From FEN-1191 sp964528845 (GTDB lineage: Bacteria; Pseudomonadota; Gammaproteobacteria; Steroidobacterales; Steroidobacteraceae): a DNA stretch of 64,000 nucleotides. The position numbers and the translations under genes were made by a program. This document shows positions 33,581 through 42,325 of the stretch, one piece after another. The notes under the pieces were generated by a model. That model was given only the letters and a program-made list of their open reading frames with translations. It was not told where the DNA came from and did not search any database. Location of the stretch: positions 1-64,000 of the forward strand of contig CAZGVE010000013.1 of the NCBI GenBank assembly GCA_964528845.1, read 5' to 3'. Every line of letters begins with the position of its first letter. The stretch's first letter is position 1.

Positions 33581-33880
33581 CTATTCCGGCTCTTGCTTCT
33601 TCCGGGCCTCGAGTTCGCGCTGCAGCCGTATCCACTCGGACAGCTTGCGCAGGTCCGTGCGCTTGCGTCGCGGTTCGACCTCCGGCGGCGGCTTACCACC
33701 GGGCGTGCGTTCGTAGGGGTTGTATCCGACGACCGGTTTCGCCTTGCTGGGCGCGGAGTTCACGAGCCCGCGCGTGGCGACGGTATCCTCCAGCGTGAAC
33801 TCGGTGTCGATGTCCAGCGGGCTGAAGTTGAAGTCGTCTGGATCGCGACCGTTCACGGCACGCGCAGCAGCCGGGCGCAC
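33581..33880 (-). CDS. small conserved-looking basic protein of unknown function
   Basis: 99 residues from a GTG start. An acidic N-terminal half (DPDDFNFSPLDIDTEFTLEDT) is followed by VVGYNPYERTPGG and a strongly basic C-terminus (EPRRKRTDLRKLSEWIRLQR), suggesting a nucleic-acid- or ribosome-associated protein. The family is not recognised. AGGAG at 33886-33890, 5 nt from the GTG, overlaps the TGA stop of the NUDIX gene, so the two are translationally coupled. This strong ribosome-binding site is the main support for the gene. Confidence 0.65.
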   Translation of the reverse strand: MRPAAARAVNGRDPDDFNFSPLDIDTEFTLEDTVATRGLVNSAPSKAKPVVGYNPYERTPGGKPPPEVEPRRKRTDLRKLSEWIRLQRELEARKKQEPE

Positions 33881-33889
33881 CGGCGCTCC

Positions 33890-34423
33890 TCAGCCGCGCG
33901 CGATGGCCGAGCGGGCGCGCAACAGCCCGAGGGCCGTTTTCCCGTCATTGATGTCGCCATCCAGTGCACGCGCGCAGGCCTCCTCCAGGTCGAGCCAGTG
34001 GACCTCGATCAGCTCACTGGCCTCATGGGCCATTTTGACCGAATCCAGATCGCGCGCGAGGAACAGGTGCACTGTTTCATCGAATACACCGGGCGAGCTG
34101 ACATAAGCGCCCAGGGACTCCCAAATCTGTGCGCTGCTGCCGGCTTCCTCGACCAGTTCCCGGCGCGCAGTGGCCAGCGGCGGCTCGCCCGGCTCGAGCT
34201 TCCCGGCCGGCAGCTCCCAGATCCATCCGCCGGCGGCGTGCCGGTACTGGCGGATCAGGCACACTCGCCGCTGCGCGTCGACTGCCGCAACCGCTGCGCC
34301 GCCCGGATGATGGATAATCTCGAGGTCGATCAGATGCCCATTGGGCAGGCGCACCGTCTCGATGTTGACGAGGATCACGCGCCCGCGAAATACCGTGCGT
34401 ACATTCTCGATGCCCATACCCAT
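33890..34423 (-). CDS. NUDIX hydrolase (ADP-ribose pyrophosphatase type)
   Basis: About 177 residues. The Nudix box GKLEPGEPPLATARRELVEEAG (21 residues; key positions G-x5-E-x7-R-E-x2-E-E-x-G) is complete. VRLPNGHLIDLEIIHHPG and CLIRQYRHAAGGWIWELPAG before it are typical of the ADP-sugar pyrophosphatase subgroup (NudF-like). It would hydrolyse ADP-ribose or a similar nucleotide sugar. ATG at 34423 or 34417 are both possible; TAGGCT just upstream could be a -10 box. The divergent kinase-like gene starts at 34410 or later. A link with the ADP-ribosylglycohydrolase at 27337 is conceivable but distant. Confidence 0.88.
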   Translation of the reverse strand: MGMGIENVRTVFRGRVILVNIETVRLPNGHLIDLEIIHHPGGAAVAAVDAQRRVCLIRQYRHAAGGWIWELPAGKLEPGEPPLATARRELVEEAGSSAQIWESLGAYVSSPGVFDETVHLFLARDLDSVKMAHEASELIEVHWLDLEEACARALDGDINDGKTALGLLRARSAIARG

Positions 34424-35027
34424 CAAGCCTAGCGCGTCCTCCGTCACGGTGTCTGCGGTGGCGGGCCCGGCGCGGCTGCTGCTGTTGACAGGCGCCCCGG
34501 CAACCGGCAAGACCCGCCTGGCCGCCGCCCTGGCGGCGCGGCAGGGCGCGTGCCTGTGCAGCAAGGACGAGATCAAGGAGCGGCTGTTCGATGCGCTCGG
34601 TACCGGCGGTGCCGACTATTCGCGCCGTCTCAGCGATGCCAGCTTCGCGCTGCTGTTCGCATTCCTGCCGCGCCTGCTGCGTCCCGGCCGCCTGCTGCTG
34701 GTGGAGGGCAATTTCCGCCCGGGCGTGCATGAGGCGCCGATCGCTCGCTCGCTCGAGGCCCAGGATGCCGTTCTCGCACAGATCTGGTGCCGCGCGTCGC
34801 CTGACACGCGTGCCGCCCGCCTGGCTGCGCGGGTCGCCGAGCCGGGTCGCCATCCGGGCCATCGCGATGCGATGGCCGATCCGGCCGCCCTGTCGGGGGA
34901 CGGCTTCCTGGAACTGCCTGGGCCGCGCTGGGAGTTCGACAGCGATCAGCCCTGGGAGCAGGCCCTCGCGGCCCTGCTCACCGGGCTCGATTCCTGGTCG
35001 GCGCCACCCGATGGTGCAAATGCCTGA
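34410..35027 (+). CDS. AAA_33-type P-loop kinase-like ATPase
   Basis: About 205 residues. Walker A is LLLLTGAPATGKTRLAAALA, and a DEIKERLFDALG motif follows, as in zeta-toxin/AAA_33-like kinases. LLLVEGNFRPG resembles Walker B, and RASPDTRAARLAAR supplies possible lid arginines. It is a probable small-molecule or nucleotide kinase; the substrate is not evident. The start is uncertain: ATG 34410 overlaps the divergent NUDIX start by 14 bp, while GTG 34449 or 34458 would avoid this. Neither has a clear ribosome-binding site. Confidence 0.75.
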   Translation: MPIPIKPSASSVTVSAVAGPARLLLLTGAPATGKTRLAAALAARQGACLCSKDEIKERLFDALGTGGADYSRRLSDASFALLFAFLPRLLRPGRLLLVEGNFRPGVHEAPIARSLEAQDAVLAQIWCRASPDTRAARLAARVAEPGRHPGHRDAMADPAALSGDGFLELPGPRWEFDSDQPWEQALAALLTGLDSWSAPPDGANA

Positions 35028-35067
35028 AAATCCAACGCTTGTCACCCTACAGGGACCGCCGGTGCAT

Positions 35068-35073
35068 TATATT
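35068..35073 (+). promoter_or_regulatory. -10-like hexamer before the helicase gene
   Basis: TATATT ends 8 nt before the ATG at 35082, in the 54-bp gap after the kinase gene, with no Shine-Dalgarno sequence. It is another candidate for a leaderless transcript. Confidence 0.4.
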
Positions 35074-35081
35074 TCCCGCCG

Positions 35082-37169
35082 ATGCCCGCCGTATCCCACC
35101 TCGACAAGCTCAATACCGCCCAGCGCAAGGCGGTCACCTATGGCGAAGCGACCGGCGAGAAGGGCTGGCGGGCCGGTCCGCTGCTGGTAGTCGCCGGGGC
35201 TGGTACCGGCAAGACCAACACGATCGCCCACCGCGTCGCCCAGCTCGTGCTGCACGGCGTGGATCCGGCGCGCGTGCTGCTATTGACCTTTACGCGTCGG
35301 GCCGCCAACGAGATGCGCCGGCGCTCGCACGACATCGTGCGCGAGGCGCTCGGCGATGCCCTCGGCAACAAGGCGCAGGCGGTGCTGGCGCGGCTGATCT
35401 GGGCCGGCACCTTCCATTCGATCGGCAATCGTCTGCTGCGTCACTACGCCCAGCACCTCAAGCTCGATCCGAATTTCAGCGTGATCGACCGGGGCGATTC
35501 GGCCGACATGCTCGATGAGATCCGCACCGATCTCGGATTCGCGACCAAGGACCGGCGCTTCCCGCGCAAGGATACCTGCCTCGCGATCTACTCCTGGCGG
35601 GTGAATACGCAGAAGAGCCTGCACGAGACGCTCGAGCAGCAGTTTCCATGGTGCCAGGACTGGGAGGAGGACCTGACGCAGCTGTTCCGCGGCTACGTAG
35701 AGCGCAAGCAGCGCTATTCAGTGCTCGACTACGACGATCTGCTGCTGTACTGGAATCTCATGATGTCCGAGACGCGGCTCGCGCAGCATGTGGGCGGCAA
35801 CTTCGATCACGTTCTGGTCGACGAATTCCAGGACACGAACCGGCTGCAGGCCGAGATCCTGTACGCGCTCAAGCCCGACGGCGCCGGCCTGACCGTGGTC
35901 GGCGATGATGCACAGGCCATCTATTCGTTCAGGGCCGCCGCGGTCGAGAACATACTGAAGTTTCCCGAGCGCTTCACGCCAAAGGCCGAGATCGTCACGC
36001 TCGCGCAGAACTACCGTTCGACGCAGGCGCTGCTGGACGCTTCCAATGCGCTGATGGCGGATGCACCGCGCCAGCACCGCAAACACCTGCTCTCGACCCG
36101 GGGTGTCGGCGGGCGCCCGCTGTACGTGACGCTCGATGATCTGTCCGCCCAAGCCGAATACGTGTGTGCGCAAATCCTCAAGCGGCGCGAATCCGGGGTG
36201 CCGCTCAATCGCCAGGCGGTGCTGTTCCGCAATGGCAGCGCCAGTGACGTGCTCGAGGTCGAACTCTCGCGGCGCAAGATCCCGTTCGTAAAGTACGGCG
36301 GCCTGAAGTTCCTCGAGGCCGCGCACATCAAGGACATGCTCGCGGTACTGCGCTGGGCCGACAACGTGCGCAACACGCTCGCGGCCGCGCGCGTGCTGCA
36401 GCTGCTGCCCGGCATGGGGCCGGTGAATGCGCGCAAGTGCATCGAGCTGCTCGAGCAGAAATCCGGCTCGGTCGAGGCATTGAAGGAATGGAAGCCGCCG
36501 CAGGCGATGGGCCCTGACTTCAGCCGGCTGCAGACCCTGATGCGCTCGTTGACCGAGCCGCAACGACCCTGGCCGGGACAGGTCCGCCTGGCGCGCGACT
36601 GGTACCAGCCGCACATGGAGCGCCTGTATGAGCACGCGCACATGCGCCTGGGAGACCTCGACCAGCTCGAACAGCTCGGCAGCCAGTACCCCTCGCGCGA
36701 ACGCTTCATCACCGAGCTCACCCTCGATCCGCCCAACGGGACCAGCGATCGCGCGGGCGCGCCGCACCTGGACGAGGATTTCCTGATTCTCTCGACCGTC
36801 CATTCGGCCAAGGGCATGGAATGGGACACGGTCTACGTGCTCAATGTCGTGGATGGCAGTTTTCCGTCCGAATTCGCGACCGGGCGTGCCGAGCTGGTCG
36901 AGGAGGAGCGACGCCTGCTGTACGTCGCGATGACCCGCGCGCGCAACGAGCTGCAGATGTGCGTGCCGCTGAAGTTCCCGCTCGCCCAGCAGCCCAGGAA
37001 CGGCGATGCGCACGTCTACGGCGGTCGCAGCCGATTCGTCAGCGAACGGCTGCTCAAGTGCGTCGAGCAGATCGCCTTCCAGGGCGCGCAGCTGAAGGAG
37101 GCCGGGCCGCTCGCCGATGCCGGTGCGTCCGCGGTGGACATCTCCGCGCGCCTGAAGCAGATGTGGTGA
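35082..37169 (+). CDS. UvrD/Rep-family ATP-dependent DNA helicase (superfamily 1)
   Basis: 695 residues. Motifs in order: LNTAQRKAVTYG (Q motif), VVAGAGTGKTNTIAHRV (I), LLLTFTRRAANEM (Ia), LVDEFQDTNRLQ (II), VVGDDAQAIYSFRAA (III), LAQNYRST (IV), ILSTVHSAKGMEWDTVYV (V) and RRLLYVAMTRARNELQM (VI). It is a full SF1A 3'-5' helicase. It differs from E. coli UvrD in its accessory region, so it is likely a paralogue rather than uvrD itself. Not in an obvious repair operon; the downstream neighbour speA is convergent with a 26-bp gap. Confidence 0.93.
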   Translation: MPAVSHLDKLNTAQRKAVTYGEATGEKGWRAGPLLVVAGAGTGKTNTIAHRVAQLVLHGVDPARVLLLTFTRRAANEMRRRSHDIVREALGDALGNKAQAVLARLIWAGTFHSIGNRLLRHYAQHLKLDPNFSVIDRGDSADMLDEIRTDLGFATKDRRFPRKDTCLAIYSWRVNTQKSLHETLEQQFPWCQDWEEDLTQLFRGYVERKQRYSVLDYDDLLLYWNLMMSETRLAQHVGGNFDHVLVDEFQDTNRLQAEILYALKPDGAGLTVVGDDAQAIYSFRAAAVENILKFPERFTPKAEIVTLAQNYRSTQALLDASNALMADAPRQHRKHLLSTRGVGGRPLYVTLDDLSAQAEYVCAQILKRRESGVPLNRQAVLFRNGSASDVLEVELSRRKIPFVKYGGLKFLEAAHIKDMLAVLRWADNVRNTLAAARVLQLLPGMGPVNARKCIELLEQKSGSVEALKEWKPPQAMGPDFSRLQTLMRSLTEPQRPWPGQVRLARDWYQPHMERLYEHAHMRLGDLDQLEQLGSQYPSRERFITELTLDPPNGTSDRAGAPHLDEDFLILSTVHSAKGMEWDTVYVLNVVDGSFPSEFATGRAELVEEERRLLYVAMTRARNELQMCVPLKFPLAQQPRNGDAHVYGGRSRFVSERLLKCVEQIAFQGAQLKEAGPLADAGASAVDISARLKQMW

Positions 37170-37195
37170 GGAGCTGCAGGCCTTGAGGCTCGCGC

Positions 37196-39151
37196 TCAGG
37201 CCTCGAGGTAGGCGTAGCCGTTGAGCTCGTTCTCGTAGAAGCGCTTGAGGGCCTGGCTCTCCGCCACCGACAGCCGTCCCTCGCGGATCGCCCGCTCGCA
37301 GTCCCTGGCCAGCGCCGGGGCCAGCTCTGCGACATCGTATTCCATGTACTCGAGCACGCGGTTCGCGGTGTCGCCCTTGACGATCTCCTCGATCCACCAG
37401 CCGCCTTCATCGTGCAGCTTGATGTGCACCACGTGCGTGTCGCCGAACAGGTTGTGCAGGTCGCCGAGCGTCTCCTGGTAGGCCCCCACCAGGAACGCAC
37501 CCAGATAGTAGTCTGCGCCCGGCTGCAGGTCGTGCAGCTCGAGCGTGTGCTTGAGGTCGCGCGCGCTCACGAACCGGTCGATCTTGCCGTCCGAATCGCA
37601 GGTGATGTCGGCGAGCACCGCCTTGCGCGACGGGTATTCCTGCAGCCGGTGGATCGGCATGATCGGGAACAGCTGGTCGATGGCCCAGCTATCCGGCAGC
37701 GACTGGAAGATCGACACGTTGCAGAAATAAGTATCCGACAGCACGTTCTCGAGATCCTCGAGCTCCTCTGGGAAGTGATCGATGCGTCGGCAGCAGTCGC
37801 GGATGCGCGCGCAGCTGGCCCAATAGAGCCGCTCCGCCAGTCCGCGGTGCTCGAGCGACAGCAGTCCGAGGTTGAACATCTGCAACGCCTGGTCACGGGC
37901 GGTGAGGGCGTCGTGGTAGCACTCCACCAGACGCCGCTCGTCGATGTTGCGGTACGCGTCCAGCAGGTCGCGCACCGGCAGCGGGAAGGCGCGCTCGCTA
38001 CCGTCGGTCGACGCATCGCGCTCGTTGACCACGAAGCGGTCGAGCGCGGAGCGGCCGACCACGTTGAATATCAGCACGCTGTGGTGCGCAGCGATCGCAC
38101 GCCCGGACTCGCTGATGATCAGCGGGTGCGGTACGCCGCGTGTATTGCAGACGCTGCCGATCCGGTATACGACATCGCTGGCATACTCGTTCAGGGTGTA
38201 GTTCATCGACGAGGGGAAGTTCGTGCCGCTGCCGTCGTAGTCGATGCCGAGCCCGCCACCGACGTCGATGTACTCGAGGCCGGCCCCGAGCAGCTTGAGT
38301 TCCGCATAGACGTGCGCCAGCTCGTTGATCGCATCCTTGACGCGCCGGATGTCCTGCAGCTGGCTGCCCGGGTGGCAGTGCACGAGCTTGAGGCAGTCGA
38401 GCATGCCGCGCGTGCGCAGCGTAGCGACCAGCTCGAGGATCTCGGTGATGAACAGCCCGAACTTGGAGCGCTCGCCCGCTGAGTCGCGCCAGCGGCCCGA
38501 GCCTTCGCTGGCCAGCTTGACGCGCACGCCGAGCCGTGGCCGCACGCCGTAGGTATCCGAATGACGCAGCAGCAGCTCGAGTTCGGAGAAGTTCTCGATC
38601 ACCGGGATGATCGTGCGCCCGAGCTTGGTGGCGAGGATCACCGCTTCGATGTAGCTCGAATCCTTGAAGCCGTTGCAGATGATCGGCCGCTCCGGCGAGG
38701 CCTCGGTCATCGCCATCACGGCCAGCAGTTCGGGCTTGGACCCGACCTCGAGCCCGAAGCCGAACTCGCGGCCGTAGCGGAACACTTCCTCGACCACCAG
38801 GCGCTGCTGGTTCACCTTGATCGGGAATACCGCGGTGTAGCGGTTGCGGTAATCGTTTTCGGCAATGGCCTGGCTGAAAGCCGCATGCAAGTGGCGCAGC
38901 CGGTGCGCCAGGATGTCCGAGAAGCGCACCACGACCGGGGCGGTCAGGTCACGCTCCTGCAGCCCCTGCACCACCTCGAACAGGTCGATCTCGTGCGCCG
39001 GGGTCGTGTCCGGACGGACTACGACGTGTCCGAGGCTGTTGATCGAGAAGTAGCCGGAGCCCCAGGCCGGAACGCTGTAGAGCTCGAGTGAATCCTCGAT
39101 GCCCCAGGACTGGCCGGCAGAGACGCTGCGAGCCGCTTGCGGGTGCCCCAC
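37196..39151 (-). CDS. speA: biosynthetic arginine decarboxylase
   Basis: 651 residues, near the 658 of E. coli SpeA. The PLP lysine lies in YTAVFPIKVNQQRLVVEEV. KLVHCHPGSQL, YIDVGGGLGIDYDG and HPLIISESGRAIAAHHS are the family's cofactor-binding and active-site blocks. It decarboxylates arginine to agmatine, the first step to putrescine. The GTG start has AAGGA 5 nt upstream, and a TATGGT -10-like box lies about 40 nt before it. The homospermidine synthase gene two genes away suggests the putrescine is used for homospermidine. Confidence 0.95.
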   Translation of the reverse strand: MGHPQAARSVSAGQSWGIEDSLELYSVPAWGSGYFSINSLGHVVVRPDTTPAHEIDLFEVVQGLQERDLTAPVVVRFSDILAHRLRHLHAAFSQAIAENDYRNRYTAVFPIKVNQQRLVVEEVFRYGREFGFGLEVGSKPELLAVMAMTEASPERPIICNGFKDSSYIEAVILATKLGRTIIPVIENFSELELLLRHSDTYGVRPRLGVRVKLASEGSGRWRDSAGERSKFGLFITEILELVATLRTRGMLDCLKLVHCHPGSQLQDIRRVKDAINELAHVYAELKLLGAGLEYIDVGGGLGIDYDGSGTNFPSSMNYTLNEYASDVVYRIGSVCNTRGVPHPLIISESGRAIAAHHSVLIFNVVGRSALDRFVVNERDASTDGSERAFPLPVRDLLDAYRNIDERRLVECYHDALTARDQALQMFNLGLLSLEHRGLAERLYWASCARIRDCCRRIDHFPEELEDLENVLSDTYFCNVSIFQSLPDSWAIDQLFPIMPIHRLQEYPSRKAVLADITCDSDGKIDRFVSARDLKHTLELHDLQPGADYYLGAFLVGAYQETLGDLHNLFGDTHVVHIKLHDEGGWWIEEIVKGDTANRVLEYMEYDVAELAPALARDCERAIREGRLSVAESQALKRFYENELNGYAYLEA

Positions 39152-39252
39152 GGTAGTCCTTCAGCGTCGCGCGCTGTACTGCATTGAGCGCGCACCATAG
39201 CAAAACGCTGCGACAAGTACATGTCCGCTGCGCCGGGCGCGCCCGAAGCCGC

Positions 39253-39258
39253 TACAAT
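39253..39258 (+). promoter_or_regulatory. -10-like element upstream of the GST gene
   Basis: TACAAT lies 30 nt before the GST ATG in the 137-bp region between divergent speA and GST. It is the best -10 match there; the -35 is not clear. Confidence 0.35.
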
Positions 39259-39288
39259 CCGTCGGGGTCGGCTTCACAGCGAGCGCGC

Positions 39289-39948
39289 ATGGCGATCGAT
39301 TTCTACTGGGGGAGCGGCAGTCCACCCTGCTGGCGCGTGGCGCTCGCGCTCGAATTCAAGGGGTTGCCGTATCGCAGCCACTTGCTCCAGTTCGACCTCC
39401 AGGAACACAAGTCCCCGCAGATGCTGGCGATGAATTTCCGCGGCCGGTTGCCGGTGCTGCGAGACGATGACTACGTGGTGTTCGAATCCCTCGCGATCCT
39501 GTACTACCTCGACCGGAAGTACCCTGCGCCGCCGATCTTCGGCCGTGATCCGCAGGAATCTGGCGTGATCATGCGTGTGATCTGCGAGTACCAGTCCTAC
39601 GCTGAGCCGCCGCTGAAGCAGATCGTCAGCGCGATCCTGGACCGTCACGAGCGCAGTGTCGGGGACGGCATAACCGAGGCGATGCATCGCGTCGCGGGCG
39701 AGGCACGCACGATCGAGCAGCGCCTGGCGCATTCCGACTGGGTCGTCGGCGAGAGCTTCTCCGCCGCCGACATGATGATCTATCCGGACATACGGCTGCT
39801 GCTGCGTGCCCTGCAGCGGCCCGAAGCGCGTGAGCTCGCGGCACGGTTCCTGCCCATGGAGATCAATTATCCGGCGATCGGCCGTTGGCTCGAACGCGTC
39901 GCCGCGCTTCCCGGCCACGAGCGGACCTGGCCGCCGCACTGGCGCTGA
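39289..39948 (+). CDS. glutathione S-transferase family protein
   Basis: 219 residues. The N-terminal thioredoxin-like domain starts IDFYWGSGSPPCWRVALALEFKG, with cis-Pro RGRLPVLRDDDYVVFESLAILYYLD containing the E-S glutathione-binding pair. The C-terminal helical domain has DWVVGESFSAADMMIYP with the N-capping S-x-A-D. It conjugates or reduces substrates with glutathione; specificity unknown. S-x-x-C in place of a catalytic Tyr/Ser points to a Ser/Cys-type enzyme (for example theta or beta class). The ATG at 39289 fits the family N-terminus. Confidence 0.92.
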   Translation: MAIDFYWGSGSPPCWRVALALEFKGLPYRSHLLQFDLQEHKSPQMLAMNFRGRLPVLRDDDYVVFESLAILYYLDRKYPAPPIFGRDPQESGVIMRVICEYQSYAEPPLKQIVSAILDRHERSVGDGITEAMHRVAGEARTIEQRLAHSDWVVGESFSAADMMIYPDIRLLLRALQRPEARELAARFLPMEINYPAIGRWLERVAALPGHERTWPPHWR

Positions 39949-40031
39949 TTGCCTGCGGCGCGATACCGCAGGTGCTGGCGGTGGCGCGCCGCGGTTGCTA
40001 ACCTGCGCCGTCTTTCGCGCCCGGAGCCACC

Positions 40032-41450
40032 ATGAGCGAGCACGAAATCCACGTCGAGTTCTCCGGACGCATCGTCCTGGTCGGCTTCGGCAGCATCGGC
40101 CAGGGCGTGCTGCCGCTGATCCTGCGTCATATCGGCATACCTGCGGAGCGCCTGGCGATCGTGACGGCCGACGATGCCGGCCATGACGAGGCCACCCGGT
40201 TCGGCGTCAAGCTCGTCAAGCAGACGCTGACTCGCGAAAACTTCCGACGCACGCTCGATCCGCTGCTCGGTCGCGGAGACTTCCTGCTCAATGTCTCGGT
40301 CGAGGTCGGCAGCCTGTCGCTGATCCGATATTGCTGGGAAAAGGGCGCGATGTACCTCGACACCTGCATCGAGCCGTGGAGTGGCGGCTACACCGATCCG
40401 ACCGTCGCGATCGAGCGGCGCACCAACTACGCCATGCGCGAGGAGGCGCTCGCCTTGCGCACCGGCAACACCCGTGCGCCCACCGCGGTGCTCACGCACG
40501 GCGCCAACCCCGGGCTGGTGTCGCACCTGGTCAAGCAGGCCATGCTGAACCTGGCCGAAGACCTGGGAGTAAAGGCCGCGGCTCCCGTCACTCGGGCCGA
40601 ATGGGCGGAACTGGCGCAGCGCCTCGGCGTGCGTGTCATCCACATCGCCGAGCGCGACACGCAGGTGTCCTCGATCCCGAAGGAGCCTGACGAGTTCGTC
40701 AACACCTGGTCGGTGGACGGATTCGTGTCGGAGGGCTCACAGCCGGCGGAGCTCGGATGGGGCTCGCACGAGCGCAATTTTCCGCGCGACGGGCGGCGCT
40801 ATGAATTCGGTTCAGGCGCGGCAATCTACCTCGCCCAGCCCGGCGTCGCGACGCGCGTGCGCAGCTGGACTCCGCTCTCGGGGCCCTACCACGGCTTCCT
40901 GATCACGCACGGGGAAGCGATCTCGATGGCGGACTACCTGACGCTGCGCAACGAGAAGCAGGTGCTGTACCGTCCGACCGTGCACTACGCCTACCACCCG
41001 TGCGACGCCGCGGTACTTTCGGTGCACGAGTTCTGCGGCCGTAACTACCAGATCCAGCGTCGCAAGCGCATCCTGATGGAGGACATCAGCAAGGGAATCG
41101 ACGAGCTCGGCGTTCTGCTCGCCGGACACAAGCGCAACGCGTACTGGTTCGGTTCCCAGCTCTCGGTCGAGGAGGCGCGGCGGCTTGCGCCGTTCAACAA
41201 CGCCACCAGCCTGCAGGTCACCGTCGCGGTGCTGGCCGGCATGGTGTGGGCGATGGAGAACCCGAACTGCGGTCTGGTCGAGCCCGACGAGATGGACTGG
41301 CGGCGCATCCTGGCGCTGTGCATGCCCTATCTTGGACCCGTGGTCGGTCAGTACAGCGACTGGACACCGCTGACCGATCGCGAGCGGCTGTTTCCAGAGG
41401 ACACCGACAAGAGCGATCCGTGGCAGTTCAAGAACGTCCGCGTCACCTAG
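40032..41450 (+). CDS. hss: homospermidine synthase
   Basis: 472 residues, the usual bacterial length. The N-terminal Rossmann motif IVLVGFGSIGQGVLPLI binds NAD. MYLDTCIEPWSGGY, THGANPGLVSHLVKQAML and TIHxxERDTQ-like HIAERDTQVS are characteristic of this saccharopine dehydrogenase relative. It forms homospermidine from two putrescines, or from putrescine plus spermidine, with NAD as internal redox cofactor. GGAG lies 10 nt before the ATG and TAACCT upstream could be a -10. It overlaps convergent greB by 8 bp. Confidence 0.93.
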   Translation: MSEHEIHVEFSGRIVLVGFGSIGQGVLPLILRHIGIPAERLAIVTADDAGHDEATRFGVKLVKQTLTRENFRRTLDPLLGRGDFLLNVSVEVGSLSLIRYCWEKGAMYLDTCIEPWSGGYTDPTVAIERRTNYAMREEALALRTGNTRAPTAVLTHGANPGLVSHLVKQAMLNLAEDLGVKAAAPVTRAEWAELAQRLGVRVIHIAERDTQVSSIPKEPDEFVNTWSVDGFVSEGSQPAELGWGSHERNFPRDGRRYEFGSGAAIYLAQPGVATRVRSWTPLSGPYHGFLITHGEAISMADYLTLRNEKQVLYRPTVHYAYHPCDAAVLSVHEFCGRNYQIQRRKRILMEDISKGIDELGVLLAGHKRNAYWFGSQLSVEEARRLAPFNNATSLQVTVAVLAGMVWAMENPNCGLVEPDEMDWRRILALCMPYLGPVVGQYSDWTPLTDRERLFPEDTDKSDPWQFKNVRVT

Positions 41451-41955
41451 CCGGGACTGCGTCGTAGTCGATCGCCACGATCGTATAGTGCTCGGTCCCG
41501 CGCGCGAGCTCGAGCGCGATCTGCTCGCCGAGGCGACGGCCGAGCAGCGCGCGGCCGAGCGGTGCATCCATGCTGATGTAGTCGGCGCCCATGTCGAACT
41601 CGTCGGGACCGACGATGCGGTGCGTGCGCTGGCCGCCCTGCTCGTCCTCGAGGCGGATTCGGGCGCCAAAGTACACGCGGTTGCGGTCCGCAGGCGCCCG
41701 GTCCACCACAGTCATACCGTCCAGGCGCAGGCGCAGGAAGCGCACCCGGCGGTCGATCTCGCGCAAGCGGCGCTTGCCATAGATGTACTCCGCATTCTCG
41801 GAGCGGTCCCCCTGCGCCGCGGCGGCGGCTACGGCGGCGGTGACCTGCGGTCGCTCGTGGCGCCAGAGCGCATCGAGCTCCGCACGCAGGCGTGCCTCCC
41901 CGGCCGGGGTGATGAACTTCGATCCCGCTCGGGTCGGGGGTCCTCTGGTGCGCAT
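41443..41955 (-). CDS. greB: transcript cleavage factor GreB
   Basis: 170 residues. The N-terminal coiled coil (GSKFITPAGEARLRAELDALW onward) bears GDRSENAEYIYGKRRLREID, whose D and E at the tip are the catalytic acids. RVYFGARIRLEDEQG and GADYISMDAPLGRALLGRRLGE form the C-terminal FKBP-like domain. The strongly basic-acidic tip pattern and Y-G-K-R-R-L-R-E-I fit GreB rather than GreA. It rescues backtracked RNA polymerase. The ATG at 41955 is preferred; a GTG at 41973 in frame would add six residues. Confidence 0.95.
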   Translation of the reverse strand: MRTRGPPTRAGSKFITPAGEARLRAELDALWRHERPQVTAAVAAAAAQGDRSENAEYIYGKRRLREIDRRVRFLRLRLDGMTVVDRAPADRNRVYFGARIRLEDEQGGQRTHRIVGPDEFDMGADYISMDAPLGRALLGRRLGEQIALELARGTEHYTIVAIDYDAVPAR

Positions 41956-42063
41956 AATTGTGCTGCGTCTCACGGTAGTGGCCGCGGAATATCCTTAAGC
42001 TTCCCCCTGCGCGTCGTCGATGCAACCGGCATCCGACCCGCAACGCATCCGGGAATCCCCTGG

Positions 42064-42132
42064 GCGGGCTGAAGGTAACTCTCACGCCCGCTTAACCCTC
42101 GCCCCGACCCACAAGGCCGGGGCGTTTTTTTT
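42064..42132 (+). ncRNA. candidate small RNA 3' end: hairpin plus intrinsic terminator
   Basis: Two consecutive stems occur on the plus strand: GCGGGC (42064-42069) with GCCCGC (42086-42091), then a classical terminator. No plus-strand coding gene ends upstream: hss stops 600 bp away and greB runs the other way. The terminator must therefore close an unannotated transcript or a prematurely ended lemA leader. No known RNA family is recognised. The 5' end is not defined. Confidence 0.35.
42100..42132 (+). terminator. Rho-independent terminator, plus strand
   Basis: Perfect 7-bp stem CGCCCCG (42100-42106)/CGGGGCG (42118-42124) with an 11-nt loop, followed by eight T (42125-42132). It lies between divergent greB and lemA, about 190 bp before lemA. 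It is the only textbook intrinsic terminator I see in the window. Confidence 0.85.
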
Positions 42133-42325
42133 GACCAGCCGTTTTCCGGCGCCCACCGCGGGTGCCTACCGCCTGTCCCCCGTGCACCGGCCACCGTGCC
42201 GCCCCGCCACCCCGCCACCCCGCCACCCTGCCGCGGTACCCGTGGCCGGCGGAACGTGTGAAGATAGCCCCAGATACAGCCGCGGTGTTACCGCGGCCAG
42301 GTTTCCTCGGAGGCTTCTTATCGCC

